A stretch of 64,000 nt of DNA from Caulobacter sp. S45 (lineage in GTDB: Bacteria > Pseudomonadota > Alphaproteobacteria > Caulobacterales > Caulobacteraceae): contig NZ_LMUL01000014.1 of NCBI RefSeq assembly GCF_009765965.1, positions 438,557 to 502,556 on the forward strand. Reading direction: 5' to 3'. Position numbers and translations under genes: made by a program. Shown piece by piece: positions 50,684 through 58,596 of this stretch (positions are counted from its first letter, which is position 1; each line of letters starts with the position of its first letter). The notes below the pieces were generated by a model. It was not told the DNA's origin and made no database searches. It saw nothing but the letters and a program-made list of their open reading frames with translations.

Positions 50684-50715
50684 ATTGCCTTTAGGCTCAG
50701 CGTGATGACCAGCGA

Positions 50716-51504
50716 TTAGATCGCGGCGGCCCGGATCGCGTTGGCCAGACCCTCGACGTCGGTGAGGAACGGCAGGTGCCCCGTTTGCAGGGTGTACTCG
50801 CTGCGCACCGGGGTGCTGGCCACCATCTTGGCCTGGAACGCCGGGCTGATCACCTGATCCAGGCTGGTGTGGACATAGACCTTGTCGACCTGACCGAACC
50901 TGGCGTCGGTGACATGCACGGCGCTCACCAGGGGGACCAGCGGCTCATCCAAGATCAGGTCCGGCAACTTGGCCTTCAAAGGAGCGGGGCCATCGTTGGC
51001 GAACAGCTCGGCGCGGGCCGAGTACTCGACAACGGCGACGCCCTGCTCCTTGTTGATCTGCAAGTGGGGGCCGATCTTGGCGTCGGGGTCCTGCTGGGCC
51101 ATCGACACCAGGGAGTCGCCGTCGTGGGGCAGGTAGGCGGCCACAAACACCAGGGTCTTGATCTTCTCCGGCGCCTGTTCGGCGGCGGCGGCGATGACAA
51201 TGCCGCCGAAGCTGTGGCCGACCAGGATCGCCGGGCCGGAAACGCCGTTCAGCGCCTGGACCACGGTGTCGCGATAAAGCTCCAGGCTGACCTGGTCCGG
51301 CGCCATCGGCGCGCCTGCACGACCCGGCAGGTCGACGGTCACGACCGGGTGGCCGGCGGCCTGCAGCTTGCCGGCGACGTAGCCCCAGACCTGGCCGTTG
51401 GAGAAGGCGCCGTGGACCAGGACAACGGTCGGCTTTTCTGCAGCCACGCCACTTTCGCCCACACCGAGGACAGAGGCGATCGTCTGTGAATTGATGGTGT
51501 TCAT
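50716..51504 (-). CDS. Alpha/beta hydrolase (esterase), copy 1
   Basis: A 262-residue alpha/beta hydrolase. Key elements are VLVHGAFSNGQVWG (oxyanion loop), the nucleophile Ser in GHSFGGIVIA (about 113), Asp in the AYLPHDGDS/ILDEP region, and catalytic His in LQTGHLPFLTD near 245. No clear signal peptide is present, although the AAEKP before the first strand equals the signal cleavage region of copy 2 (52889). This suggests loss of the export signal. ATG at 51504 with AAGGAAAC upstream. It is divergent from the AraC gene at 51624. Confidence 0.88.
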   Translation of the reverse strand: MNTINSQTIASVLGVGESGVAAEKPTVVLVHGAFSNGQVWGYVAGKLQAAGHPVVTVDLPGRAGAPMAPDQVSLELYRDTVVQALNGVSGPAILVGHSFGGIVIAAAAEQAPEKIKTLVFVAAYLPHDGDSLVSMAQQDPDAKIGPHLQINKEQGVAVVEYSARAELFANDGPAPLKAKLPDLILDEPLVPLVSAVHVTDARFGQVDKVYVHTSLDQVISPAFQAKMVASTPVRSEYTLQTGHLPFLTDVEGLANAIRAAAI

Positions 51505-51623
51505 TTCAGTGTTTCCTTGCTGTATGACCCGCATCTGGTTGGATGCCGTGAGACAAAAACTAGTCCACCCGAGGTGGGGCGGGCTATGCCACGGCCTCCG
51601 GATTGCATGATGGATCGTCCGGA

Positions 51624-52577
51624 ATGACTCAGGATTTTGGGATGTCGGCGGCGCGCAACGACGTGCTGTCGGAGGTGCTGACCCTGATCCGGCTCCGCGG
51701 CGAGCTGGTCTATACGGCCCGGTTGGGCGAGCCCTGGGGCCTTCGGTTCCAGTCCGGGCCCGCCCACTTCCACTTCGTCGAGGCCGGCGGGGCCTGGGTG
51801 ACGCCCACAGGCCAGGCAGCCACACGGATCGAGGCGGGCGACTTGGTTCTACTGCCGCTCGGCAAGGGCCATACGATCGCCGACGCCTTGGGCTCGCCGG
51901 TCGAAAATATCGACGTGGTCGCGTCAGACCACTTCGATCGTGACAGCCTCGTGCTTCGCCATGGCGGCGGCGGACCGGCCAGCCAGTTGGTCAGCGGCTT
52001 TTTCAGCTTCGAGGGCAGCCCGCTTCCGGCAGTGATGGCCGCCCTGCCGCCCTTGATCCACATTCCTCGGGGCGACGCCGGCGCACCGGCCTGGCTGGCG
52101 GCGATATCCCATTTCCTGGTCGATGAGGCGCAGCAGCCGAACCCGGGCTCGTCCCTAATGATCTCGCGCTTGATCGACCTGTTGGTCATCCGCACGCTCC
52201 GTAGCTGGGCGGCCAGTCAGGCGACCCGGATGGGGTGGCTCGGCGGGTTGGGTGAGGAACGGATCGGCCGCGTCTTGAGCGCGATGCACGCCGATCCCTT
52301 CCGGCGATGGACGGTGCAGTCGCTGGCGGACATCGCTCGAATGTCACGGTCCATATTCGCCGAACGCTTCACTGCAGCCGTTGGCGAGCCGCCCCTGCGC
52401 TATCTCTCGCGATGGCGCCTGACCATAGCCGCCGACCTGCTGCGCAGCGGCGGGCTGAAAGTGACGGAGGCCGCCCACCGCAGCGGCTATGCATCGGACG
52501 CCGCCTTCAGTCGCGCCTTCAAGGCCCACTTCGGCTACGCTCCCAGCGAGGCCAGGGGTCAACAAACCCCCACCTGA
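51624..52577 (+). CDS. AraC-family transcriptional regulator
   Basis: A 317-residue regulator with an N-terminal cupin sensor domain (residues about 20-195, with RFQSGPAHFHFVEAGGAWV, EAGDLVLLPLGKGHTI) and a C-terminal double HTH (WTVQSLADIARMSRSIFAERF, VTEAAHRSGYASDAAFSRAFKAHFG). The form is the cupin_6/AraC type seen next to hydrolase and oxidoreductase genes. It separates the two esterase copies, being divergent from one and upstream of the other, so it probably regulates both. The start could be the ATG at 51642, preceded by AGGA. Confidence 0.9.
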   Translation: MTQDFGMSAARNDVLSEVLTLIRLRGELVYTARLGEPWGLRFQSGPAHFHFVEAGGAWVTPTGQAATRIEAGDLVLLPLGKGHTIADALGSPVENIDVVASDHFDRDSLVLRHGGGGPASQLVSGFFSFEGSPLPAVMAALPPLIHIPRGDAGAPAWLAAISHFLVDEAQQPNPGSSLMISRLIDLLVIRTLRSWAASQATRMGWLGGLGEERIGRVLSAMHADPFRRWTVQSLADIARMSRSIFAERFTAAVGEPPLRYLSRWRLTIAADLLRSGGLKVTEAAHRSGYASDAAFSRAFKAHFGYAPSEARGQQTPT

Positions 52578-52888
52578 ATTAGAGCGGCCGCCTGGCGAGA
52601 CCGCAGCGGACCTACACGACGTTCAAGGCGACGCGGAACGCCCCCTGGCCGATGCTCCGCTTTCAAGACCCCCGAGCTCGTCAGCCGCATCAGACCTTCC
52701 TGGGTGCGCAACTGATCGCCATCGGCCGCGGGTAGCTCGCGGCCCGGCGCGCCCAACCCAAAAGGACGATCCGGACGATCCATCATAAAATCCGGAGGCC
52801 GTGGCATAGCCGAAGATGCTCCCAAAAGCCTAATTTCAACTCACGGCATCGGGATTGATGCTCCTAATGACCCAAAGGAACCACGAAA
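52578..52888. other. Intergenic region upstream of esterase copy 2
   Basis: 311 bases with open but family-less frames on both strands. No operator or gene is recognised; it probably carries the promoter of the esterase. Confidence 0.35.
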
Positions 52889-53676
52889 ATGAAGCTTTTC
52901 ATCGCCGCTCTCGCCACTTCCGCCCTAGCCTTTGGCGCCACCGCCATGGCTGCAGAAAAGCCGCCCATCGTCCTGGTCCACGGCGCCTTTGAAAACGCCT
53001 CGGTTTGGGGTCACGTCACCGCCAAGCTGCAGGCCGACGGCTATAAGGTCCTGGCCGTCGATCTCCCGGGCCGTCCCGGCGCCCCGGCCGCGCCCGACAG
53101 GGTCAGCCTCAAGCTCTATGGCGACACCGTGGTCGCGGCGCTGGGCAAGTTCCATCGCCCCGCCGTCGTGGTCGGCCACAGCTTCGGCGGCATCGTCATC
53201 GCCGACGCCGCCGAAAAGGCCCCCTCCAAGGTCAAGACCCTGGTGTTCGTCGCCGCCTATCTGCCCCACGACGGCGACTCCCTGGTGTCGATGGCCAACA
53301 AGGACGCCGACGCCAAGATCGGCCCCCACCTGCAGATCAAGAAGGAGCAGGGTATCGCCTCCATCGAATATTCGGCCCGCGCCGAGCTGTTCGCCAACGG
53401 CGGCCCCGAAGGCCTGCGCAAGGCGATCCCGGATCTGATCCTCGATGAGCCCCTGGCCCCGCTGGCCACCCCCGTGCACGTGACCGCCGCCCGCTTCGGC
53501 CGCGTGGACAAGGTCTATGTGCACACCGCCATCGACCAGGTGATCAGCCCGTCGTTCCAGGCCCAGATGGTCGCAGCACCCCGGTGCGCAGCGAGTACAC
53601 TCTGCAGACCGGCCACACGCCGTTCCTCACCGACCCGGACGGCCTGGCCAACGCGATCGAGGCCGCCGCGAAATAA
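52889..53676 (+). pseudogene. Secreted alpha/beta hydrolase, copy 2, frameshifted near its end
   Basis: A close paralogue of the esterase at 50716-51504, but with a signal peptide (MKLFIAALATSALAFGATAM, then AAEKP). It shares VLVHGAFENASVWG, GHSFGGIVIADAAE and AYLPHDGDSLVSMA almost residue for residue up to QVISPSFQAQMVA. At about 53574/53575 one base is missing. The downstream DNA in the other frame reads STPVRSEYTLQTGHTPFLTD and stops at 53674-53676, as in copy 1, so the catalytic His is lost from the present frame. As written, the frame runs on to 53827 with 80 unrelated residues, passing through the terminator at 53705-53729. Either a recent mutation or a sequencing error. Confidence 0.85.
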
Positions 53677-53704
53677 GCGGTTCACGATCGGTCCAAAACG
53701 CAAG

Positions 53705-53729
53705 GGCGGGGCGATCTCGTCGCCCCGCC
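53705..53729 (+). terminator. Terminator of esterase copy 2
   Basis: Ten-base perfect stem (GGCGGGGCGA/TCGCCCCGCC) with a five-base loop followed by TT, 28 bases after the ancestral stop of the esterase. Its place confirms the original end of that gene. Confidence 0.75.
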
Positions 53730-53837
53730 TTCGCCATCGAGCGTTTAGACCCTATCGCGATGGGACTTACCGAAGCCGAGCGCCTTCGCACCGGCCGACC
53801 GCTCATCGATGTTCAGCAAAACCCTGAGGATAAGACC

Positions 53838-54350
53838 ATGACGAGCCAGATTGAGAACAAGCCCTTCAACGGCGTCCGCACCGAGGTCACCACATCAGTC
53901 GGCTTCGACGAGGTGCTGACGCGCCTTCGCGCCCAGATGGGCCGCGCCACCGTGCAGGAGGTCGTGGCCTTGGCCAAGACGCCGATCACCGAGGCCGAGT
54001 ATATTCGTGAAGTGGAAGAGCGGTTCGTGGGCGAGAGCGGCTTCATGCTCTTCGCCGAACTCGATCACGGCGGTTGGCTGCCCAAGTTCGGGATCACCCG
54101 ACGCACCGTCCGCTGGATCTTGGGCAATCCGCTGATCGCCGTCACCATGATCCGGCACGACATCACCGCCGGCCTGTTCGCCCCGGTCGAGCTTTTGGTG
54201 ACCGAGGCCGAAAACGGCCAGGGCGCCACCGTCACCTATCTGCGCCCCTCCTCCCTGATGGTGATCGCCGACAATCCGCCCCTGCTCGCCGCCGCGAGGG
54301 CGCTGGACGAAAAGTACAATGCCCTCGTCGCCCAGGCGACGGCCCCGTAA
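53838..54350 (+). CDS. DUF302-like protein
   Basis: A 170-residue protein resembling the DUF302 family, small alpha/beta proteins of unknown function that probably bind a small ligand or cofactor. The recognisable parts are VTTSVGFDEVLTRLRAQMG at the start, MLFAELDHGGWLPKFGI in the centre, and VTYLRPSSLMVIADNPPLL near the end. ATG at 53838 with GAGGA eight bases upstream; an earlier ATG at 53760 is in frame but lies within the region overlapped by the frameshifted esterase. It is 160 bases after the ancestral esterase stop. Confidence 0.75.
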   Translation: MTSQIENKPFNGVRTEVTTSVGFDEVLTRLRAQMGRATVQEVVALAKTPITEAEYIREVEERFVGESGFMLFAELDHGGWLPKFGITRRTVRWILGNPLIAVTMIRHDITAGLFAPVELLVTEAENGQGATVTYLRPSSLMVIADNPPLLAAARALDEKYNALVAQATAP

Positions 54351-54468
54351 GCCACCCCCTTAACGCCCTGAAGTCGAGATTTTGAAACCCGACCGCTGGT
54401 TGTCCGAGGGCGACAGAAACAAGCTTATTCATCCAGTTGCACCTCCAACGACCTGGATCGGCGCCCAC

Positions 54469-54783
54469 CTACATACCCGTGCGGGCCAACGTCCCTCGAG
54501 CCGGCGTCGCGGAAAGCTGGGTGACAGGCTTGGCCTGCGATCGGACCCATCGATAGAGCGATGGGGTGTCGCAATTCTCGCGCGGGCAGAGCAGCGCGAC
54601 CTCTTGATCCACCGTCGGCAGTAAAATCTGGCGGCCATGTTCTGCTCTGGGGGATGATGCAAGCGCCCCAGGGGCCGGGGCCGAAACCGTGACAGTTCTC
54701 ACCGGAGTCGTAGCAGGCTGCGCCTGAGCCGAAGCGGCCGCTCCGGATATCAAGAGCGCCAGGGCCAAAACTGCGTATTTCAT
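54469..54783 (-). CDS. Small secreted protein with a CPRxNCD motif
   Basis: A 104-residue protein with a signal peptide (MKYAVLALALLISGAAASAQAQ) and a Pro/Ala-rich linker. The core TVDQEVALLCPRENCDTPSLYRW carries two cysteines four residues apart. The core and the signal-peptide end match the 77-residue protein at 1229-1462 (CPRWNCD). The longer C-terminal tail here (RSQAKPVTQLSATPARG) is absent there. ATG at 54783 has GGAG six bases upstream; the ATG at 54795 overlaps that site. Function unknown; export and paired cysteines suggest a periplasmic redox or metal role. Confidence 0.62.
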   Translation of the reverse strand: MKYAVLALALLISGAAASAQAQPATTPVRTVTVSAPAPGALASSPRAEHGRQILLPTVDQEVALLCPRENCDTPSLYRWVRSQAKPVTQLSATPARGTLARTGM

Positions 54784-55117
54784 CGATATCTCCATTCGCT
54801 GATTATCAGCATATGCAAATAATGTAATGCTGGCCGAACGGAGTTAAAGGGGCGCCGCGGAATCGACCCGTATCAGAGGGGCAGCGGGGGTCGCGCTTGG
54901 GCGCGCCCGGCGCACCATTGAGCGGCCGGCCGCCGACCCTACCTTGTGTGAGAGACTGCGACCGCACGCAGCGTCGGAAAGCGGATGCTGGCGCATCCGC
55001 GATGCTCGCAAACAACGCTCCTTAGACCGCGTCGAAAGCCTCAGGCGTCGAGCGGGCTAAAGACTTTGGACTGCGGACGGCGTCCGTTGAGCGCCACGAA
55101 CCTCTATCAGAGCCCGA
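54784..55117. other. Intergenic region between secreted-protein and marR genes
   Basis: 334 bases without a convincing gene. Just upstream of the secreted-protein gene is an inverted repeat GCTGAT-T-ATCAGC (54798-54810) in an A/T-rich segment, a possible operator. The rest is GC-rich and shows nothing. Confidence 0.4.
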
Positions 55118-55642
55118 TCAAGCTGCGGCGGGGCTCGATTTTTGGCTGGGCATGGACTGGTTGAAGATTTCCGCGAAGGCGTCGCCGACAATGTGGTGGA
55201 GCGAGTTTCGCAATGCGGCGGACTGCTCCGGTCCGAACGCCGTTTCAAACCCCGCTTGAGCGAGCGCCCACAGTTCGTTCGACTCCTCCAACTTGGCCTT
55301 CCCCCTATCCGTCAGGATAATACGACGGCTGCGCCGATCCTCCGTGTCCACGAGAACCGAGATGAACTTGTCCCGCTCCAGGGGTTTGAGATTGTGAGCG
55401 AGCGCGCCGCGATCCATCACCAGCATGGACGCCAGTTGGCCGGATGTCGGCGCCCCCACGCGTGCGATATGCACGAGAATGGACCTTTGGGTCGACTTGA
55501 GACCACACGGCGCCAGCGCGGCGTCATAGAGCTGCGACACACGCCGAACCGCTTTGCGCAGGGACAAGCAGTTACAGTAACCGACAGCGTCGGGATCGAC
55601 GCCAGGGGCCGCCACACTTTCCGAAATTTTTCGCTTGGCCAT
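55118..55642 (-). CDS. MarR-family transcriptional regulator
   Basis: A 174-residue MarR regulator: dimerisation helices, then the winged HTH (LKSTQRSILVHIARVGAPTSGQLASMLVMDRGALAHNLKPLERD, with wing VDTEDRRSRRIILTDRGKAKLEE). Start at ATG 55642, where MAKRKISES begins; a GTG at 55696 would add 18 residues. It is divergent from the acetoacetate decarboxylase-like gene and probably represses it and the following oxidase. The C-terminus has QSMPSQKSSPAAA, likely disordered. Confidence 0.9.
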   Translation of the reverse strand: MAKRKISESVAAPGVDPDAVGYCNCLSLRKAVRRVSQLYDAALAPCGLKSTQRSILVHIARVGAPTSGQLASMLVMDRGALAHNLKPLERDKFISVLVDTEDRRSRRIILTDRGKAKLEESNELWALAQAGFETAFGPEQSAALRNSLHHIVGDAFAEIFNQSMPSQKSSPAAA

Positions 55643-55866
55643 GCCGTCAATCCGGATGAACGATACCGTTATACTAGCATATGCAGAGGACGCCACCCAA
55701 GCCCCGTGCGCCCAAACCGACTTAAGTTGTCAGTGTCACTCAGGGCGAAAGGCGAATGCGCAAGGATCGCCAAGGCGGCAAACACGCCTACAATCAAAGC
55801 CGCGCGGCCTTCGCTAGCTTCTGCCCAACCTCGCCGATGTCTGGTGCAGATGAACAGGAGCGTCTC

Positions 55867-56667
55867 GTGCTCAAGGGTTATTCCATGCCGCTCAGCCCTC
55901 TTGGGCAGGCCAATCACGCCACTTCACCGCCCTGGCACTATTCGAGCGACGTCCTCGCCGCCGAGTTCTGGGTGAACCGGGCCGCCGCGGAGGCGACGCT
56001 GCCCCCGAACGTGACGGTCGACGGCGACGGCGATGCGCGGGCTGTGATCATGTACCTCGACTGGCAGTTCACCGGGTCCGACGACGAGATGCTCGACCCC
56101 GCGCGCTACCAGTATAGGGAGACCTTCCTCCTGATCGACGCGCACTGGCGCGACACCCCGATCGCCTACTGCCCCTATATCTACGTCGACAACGACGCGG
56201 CCATGATGCGCGGCATGATCCAGGGCTTCCCGAAGAAGCTCGGGTCCACCTTCCAGACGCGCAGCTTCGCCGCGCCGAGCGCGGCGGCTGCGCCGGTGGC
56301 GGCCGGCTCGAAGTTCGGGGCTAGCCTGTCGGCCCACGGCGAACGTCTGGCCTATACCAAGGTCACTTTGCGCGAGGCCATCTCCGACCCCTCCACCGTC
56401 TTCAACCGACCCACCGTTATGCGGCGTTACTTCCCCCGCCTGGACGGCAAGGCTTACGACAAGCCCGCAGTGGACCAGCTGACCCTCTCCCTGACCGACA
56501 ACCTGCACATCGTCGATTTGTGGGCGGGCGAGGCGGAGGTGAGCCTCCCGGAGGTCAAGGGCGAGGAGTTGCACGCCCTCGCGCCGATCCGCTCGGGCCG
56601 GGGCTTCCGCTTCGGAATGTCCTACACCGTCACCGACCTCAAGATCCTGGAAGATTACGCCGCTTGA
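55867..56667 (+). CDS. Acetoacetate decarboxylase family protein
   Basis: A 266-residue member of the acetoacetate decarboxylase family. The active-site lysine pair is in GFPKKLG (Lys123-Lys124), after the strand CPYIYVDNDAAMMRGMIQ. Other landmarks are PPWHYSSDVLAAEFWV near the start and a C-terminal TVTDLKILEDYA. True decarboxylases make acetone from acetoacetate through a Schiff base, but many homologues act as aldolases or dehydratases on other keto acids. GTG at 55867 is chosen because CAGGAG lies seven bases upstream; the frame is open to 55756. The truncated oxidase gene follows 169 bases later. Confidence 0.85.
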   Translation: MLKGYSMPLSPLGQANHATSPPWHYSSDVLAAEFWVNRAAAEATLPPNVTVDGDGDARAVIMYLDWQFTGSDDEMLDPARYQYRETFLLIDAHWRDTPIAYCPYIYVDNDAAMMRGMIQGFPKKLGSTFQTRSFAAPSAAAAPVAAGSKFGASLSAHGERLAYTKVTLREAISDPSTVFNRPTVMRRYFPRLDGKAYDKPAVDQLTLSLTDNLHIVDLWAGEAEVSLPEVKGEELHALAPIRSGRGFRFGMSYTVTDLKILEDYAA

Positions 56668-56835
56668 TCCGGACGGGAGCGGCCTCGAACCGCCCCCGCC
56701 GTGACTTCGCCGCTCGCAGTCCATGAGGAAGCGCCCGATGCCCATCGCCAACGGCCAGGACCTTCTGCGAGGGCGTCAATGAGCAAGCTGCTTGCACCCA
56801 ACCCCGCCGCCATCGGCCGGCCGGAGGGGGAGGCC

Positions 56836-58377
56836 ATGGCCGACGCAGTTCCTGCCGAGCTGATCGATGGGACCCCGGCAAAGCTAAAGGCGAACCTGGT
56901 CGCGCTCTTAGGCGAGGACCGTGTGCTCCACCGCCTGATCGACCTGGTTCGCTACGCGTCGGACGCCAGTCCGTATCGCTACATCCCCCAGGTCGTGGTG
57001 ATGCCGCGCACCGTGGAAGAGATCGCGAAGATCATGACCTACTGCCGACAGGAAGGCCGGCACGCCACCTTCCGGGCGGCGGGCACGAGCCTGAACGGCC
57101 AGTCGCAGTCGGACGACATCCTGATCGATGTGCGTCGCCATTGGAACGGCGGCTCGGTCGAGGACAACGGCGCGCGGCTTCGGGCGAAACCGGGGCTGAT
57201 CCTGGCCCACGCCAACGCCATGCTCCACCGCTACCGACGCAAGATCGGGCCGGACCCAGCGAGCGGGCATGCCTGCACCCTAGGCGGGGTGATCGCCAAC
57301 AACGCAGGCGGCATGCGCTGCACCCTGGACAAGGACGCCTACAGCACCGTTGTGGAAATGACGATCGTGCTGCCGTCCGGGACGATCATCAACACTGCAG
57401 CACCCGGTGCGGAGACCGCCTTCGCGGTCGCCGAACCCGAGCTCGCCCGAGGCTTGATCGAGCTGCGTCGTGAACTGCTCGAGCACCCGGAGCTAGTGGA
57501 GCGCGTGCGCCGGAAGTATTCGATCCGCAACACCCACGGCTTGCGCCTGCTTGCGCTGCTGGACGGCGAGACGCCCCTGGAGATTTTCCGCCGGTTGATG
57601 GTGGGGTCGGAGGGCACGCTCGGTTTCATCGCCGAAGCGGTGCTCGAAACGGTTCCGGCGCCCGCCGCCACCTCAGTCGCCTGGATCCCCCTCTCCTCGA
57701 TCGACGAGGCGGTGGCCCTCGTCCCCGACCTGGTGAAGCTCGGCGCGGCCGCCGTCGAGCTGATGATGGCGCCGGCGCTCGCCGCGGCGGGCGAAGCCTT
57801 TCCGGGAACGCCGGCCTATTGGCGGAGCCTCGACCCGAAGGCCGCGGCCTTGCTGGTCGAGTTCGGAGCCTCGGACGAAGGCGTCCTCGCCGCCGTCCAG
57901 GACAAGGTCGCCGAGCTCGTCGCGCCGCTGAAACTCCTCAGTCCGCTCTCCTTCACCAGCGTGGAGGAGGCGGTTGAGCTGGCCTGGCACGTGCGGGAGG
58001 GTCTCCTTGGACTGGTGGGCAAGCAGCGGCCGCAGGGCACGATGCTGATCACCGAGGACGTCTGCTTCCCGCCGTCACGGCTCGCGCAGGGCGCCGTTCG
58101 GCGATATCAAGCGGTCCGGATACGGCAAGGAGCTTTCCAAGGACGGCATCCTGGAGTTTGTGAACAAGAAGCTGGTTTGCTCGCTCAGGCCGGATGTCTC
58201 GCCCGACAGTGTGCGTCAAGTCGGCTGATGACGTTGGGCGACCAGGAGGCGGGAGTCGAGCGCCGCCACATGAACGTCTCAACCCGAGATCAAGGGCGCA
58301 CCGGCCGTAATAGACGCCCCCTAAGCCCGAGATCGAAGCGCAGATGGGCGAGTTCCTCAAAAGACAAGCCATTATAA
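56836..58377 (+). pseudogene. Truncated FAD-linked oxidase (glycolate/D-lactate dehydrogenase type)
   Basis: The first 418 or so residues are a normal FAD-linked oxidase: FAD_binding_4 domain (YIPQVVVMPRTVEEIAKIM, FRAAGTSLNGQSQ, KIGPDPASGHACTLGGVIANNAGG) and part of the FAD-oxidase C domain (VGSEGTLGFIAEAVLETVP, RPQGTMLITEDVCFPPSRLAQ). Family members of this form continue for several hundred residues, ending in a cysteine-rich Fe-S domain. Here the match ends at 58090, where the DNA becomes the tail of an aldehyde dehydrogenase in another frame. The reading frame carries on as about 95 unrelated residues to 58377. A GGGGGAGG ribosome site precedes ATG 56836; ATG 56779 is also in frame. Probably inactive. 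Confidence 0.82.
58091..58228 (+). pseudogene. 3' remnant of an aldehyde dehydrogenase gene
   Basis: In a frame shifted by one from the preceding oxidase, 45 codons ending in TGA at 58226-58228 read APFGDIKRSGYGKELSKDGI and then LEFVNKKLV. This is the classic C-terminus of NAD(P)-dependent aldehyde dehydrogenases (PFGGxKxSGxGRExxxxGxxxFxNxK), the succinate-semialdehyde type. The first 400 or so residues are missing; the join with the oxidase is at about 58090. Confidence 0.85.
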
Positions 58378-58596
58378 TTGGTTATGATCTGGTCAGACCG
58401 TCGGAGGCGCCCTGCTGAAAACGGGGCGTACAGTGGGACTAAATACTGGCTTATCACTATCCGACTAGAAAATCCCGCTCCCCACCCTACTCCACACTGT
58501 ACAGAAAGCCGGCTCTGCAGCCACGGTCGCATGAAGAAAGCGCCGAGGCTGTGCTTCTTTGGCCGAACCTGGTTAACGTGACAGCGCTGAAGAGCT
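58229..58596. other. Region downstream of the oxidase/dehydrogenase scar
   Basis: 368 bases with no intact gene. Part of one plus-strand frame (about 58325-58415) reads PEIEAQMGEFLKRQ and then IIIGYDLVRP before a stop, which looks like another gene fragment that I cannot name. An eight-base inverted repeat (GTACAGTG 58428-58435, CACTGTAC 58495-58502) encloses 59 bases and could be a scar of a small mobile unit. Confidence 0.4.

Noticed and set aside
52559-52825. Minus-strand frame of 88 codons upstream of the second esterase
   Set aside because: No motif, no signal peptide and no plausible start; treated as intergenic.
54806-55015. Possible tRNA or structured RNA in the gap before marR
   Set aside because: GC-rich short repeats but no cloverleaf with anticodon stem and T-loop could be drawn.
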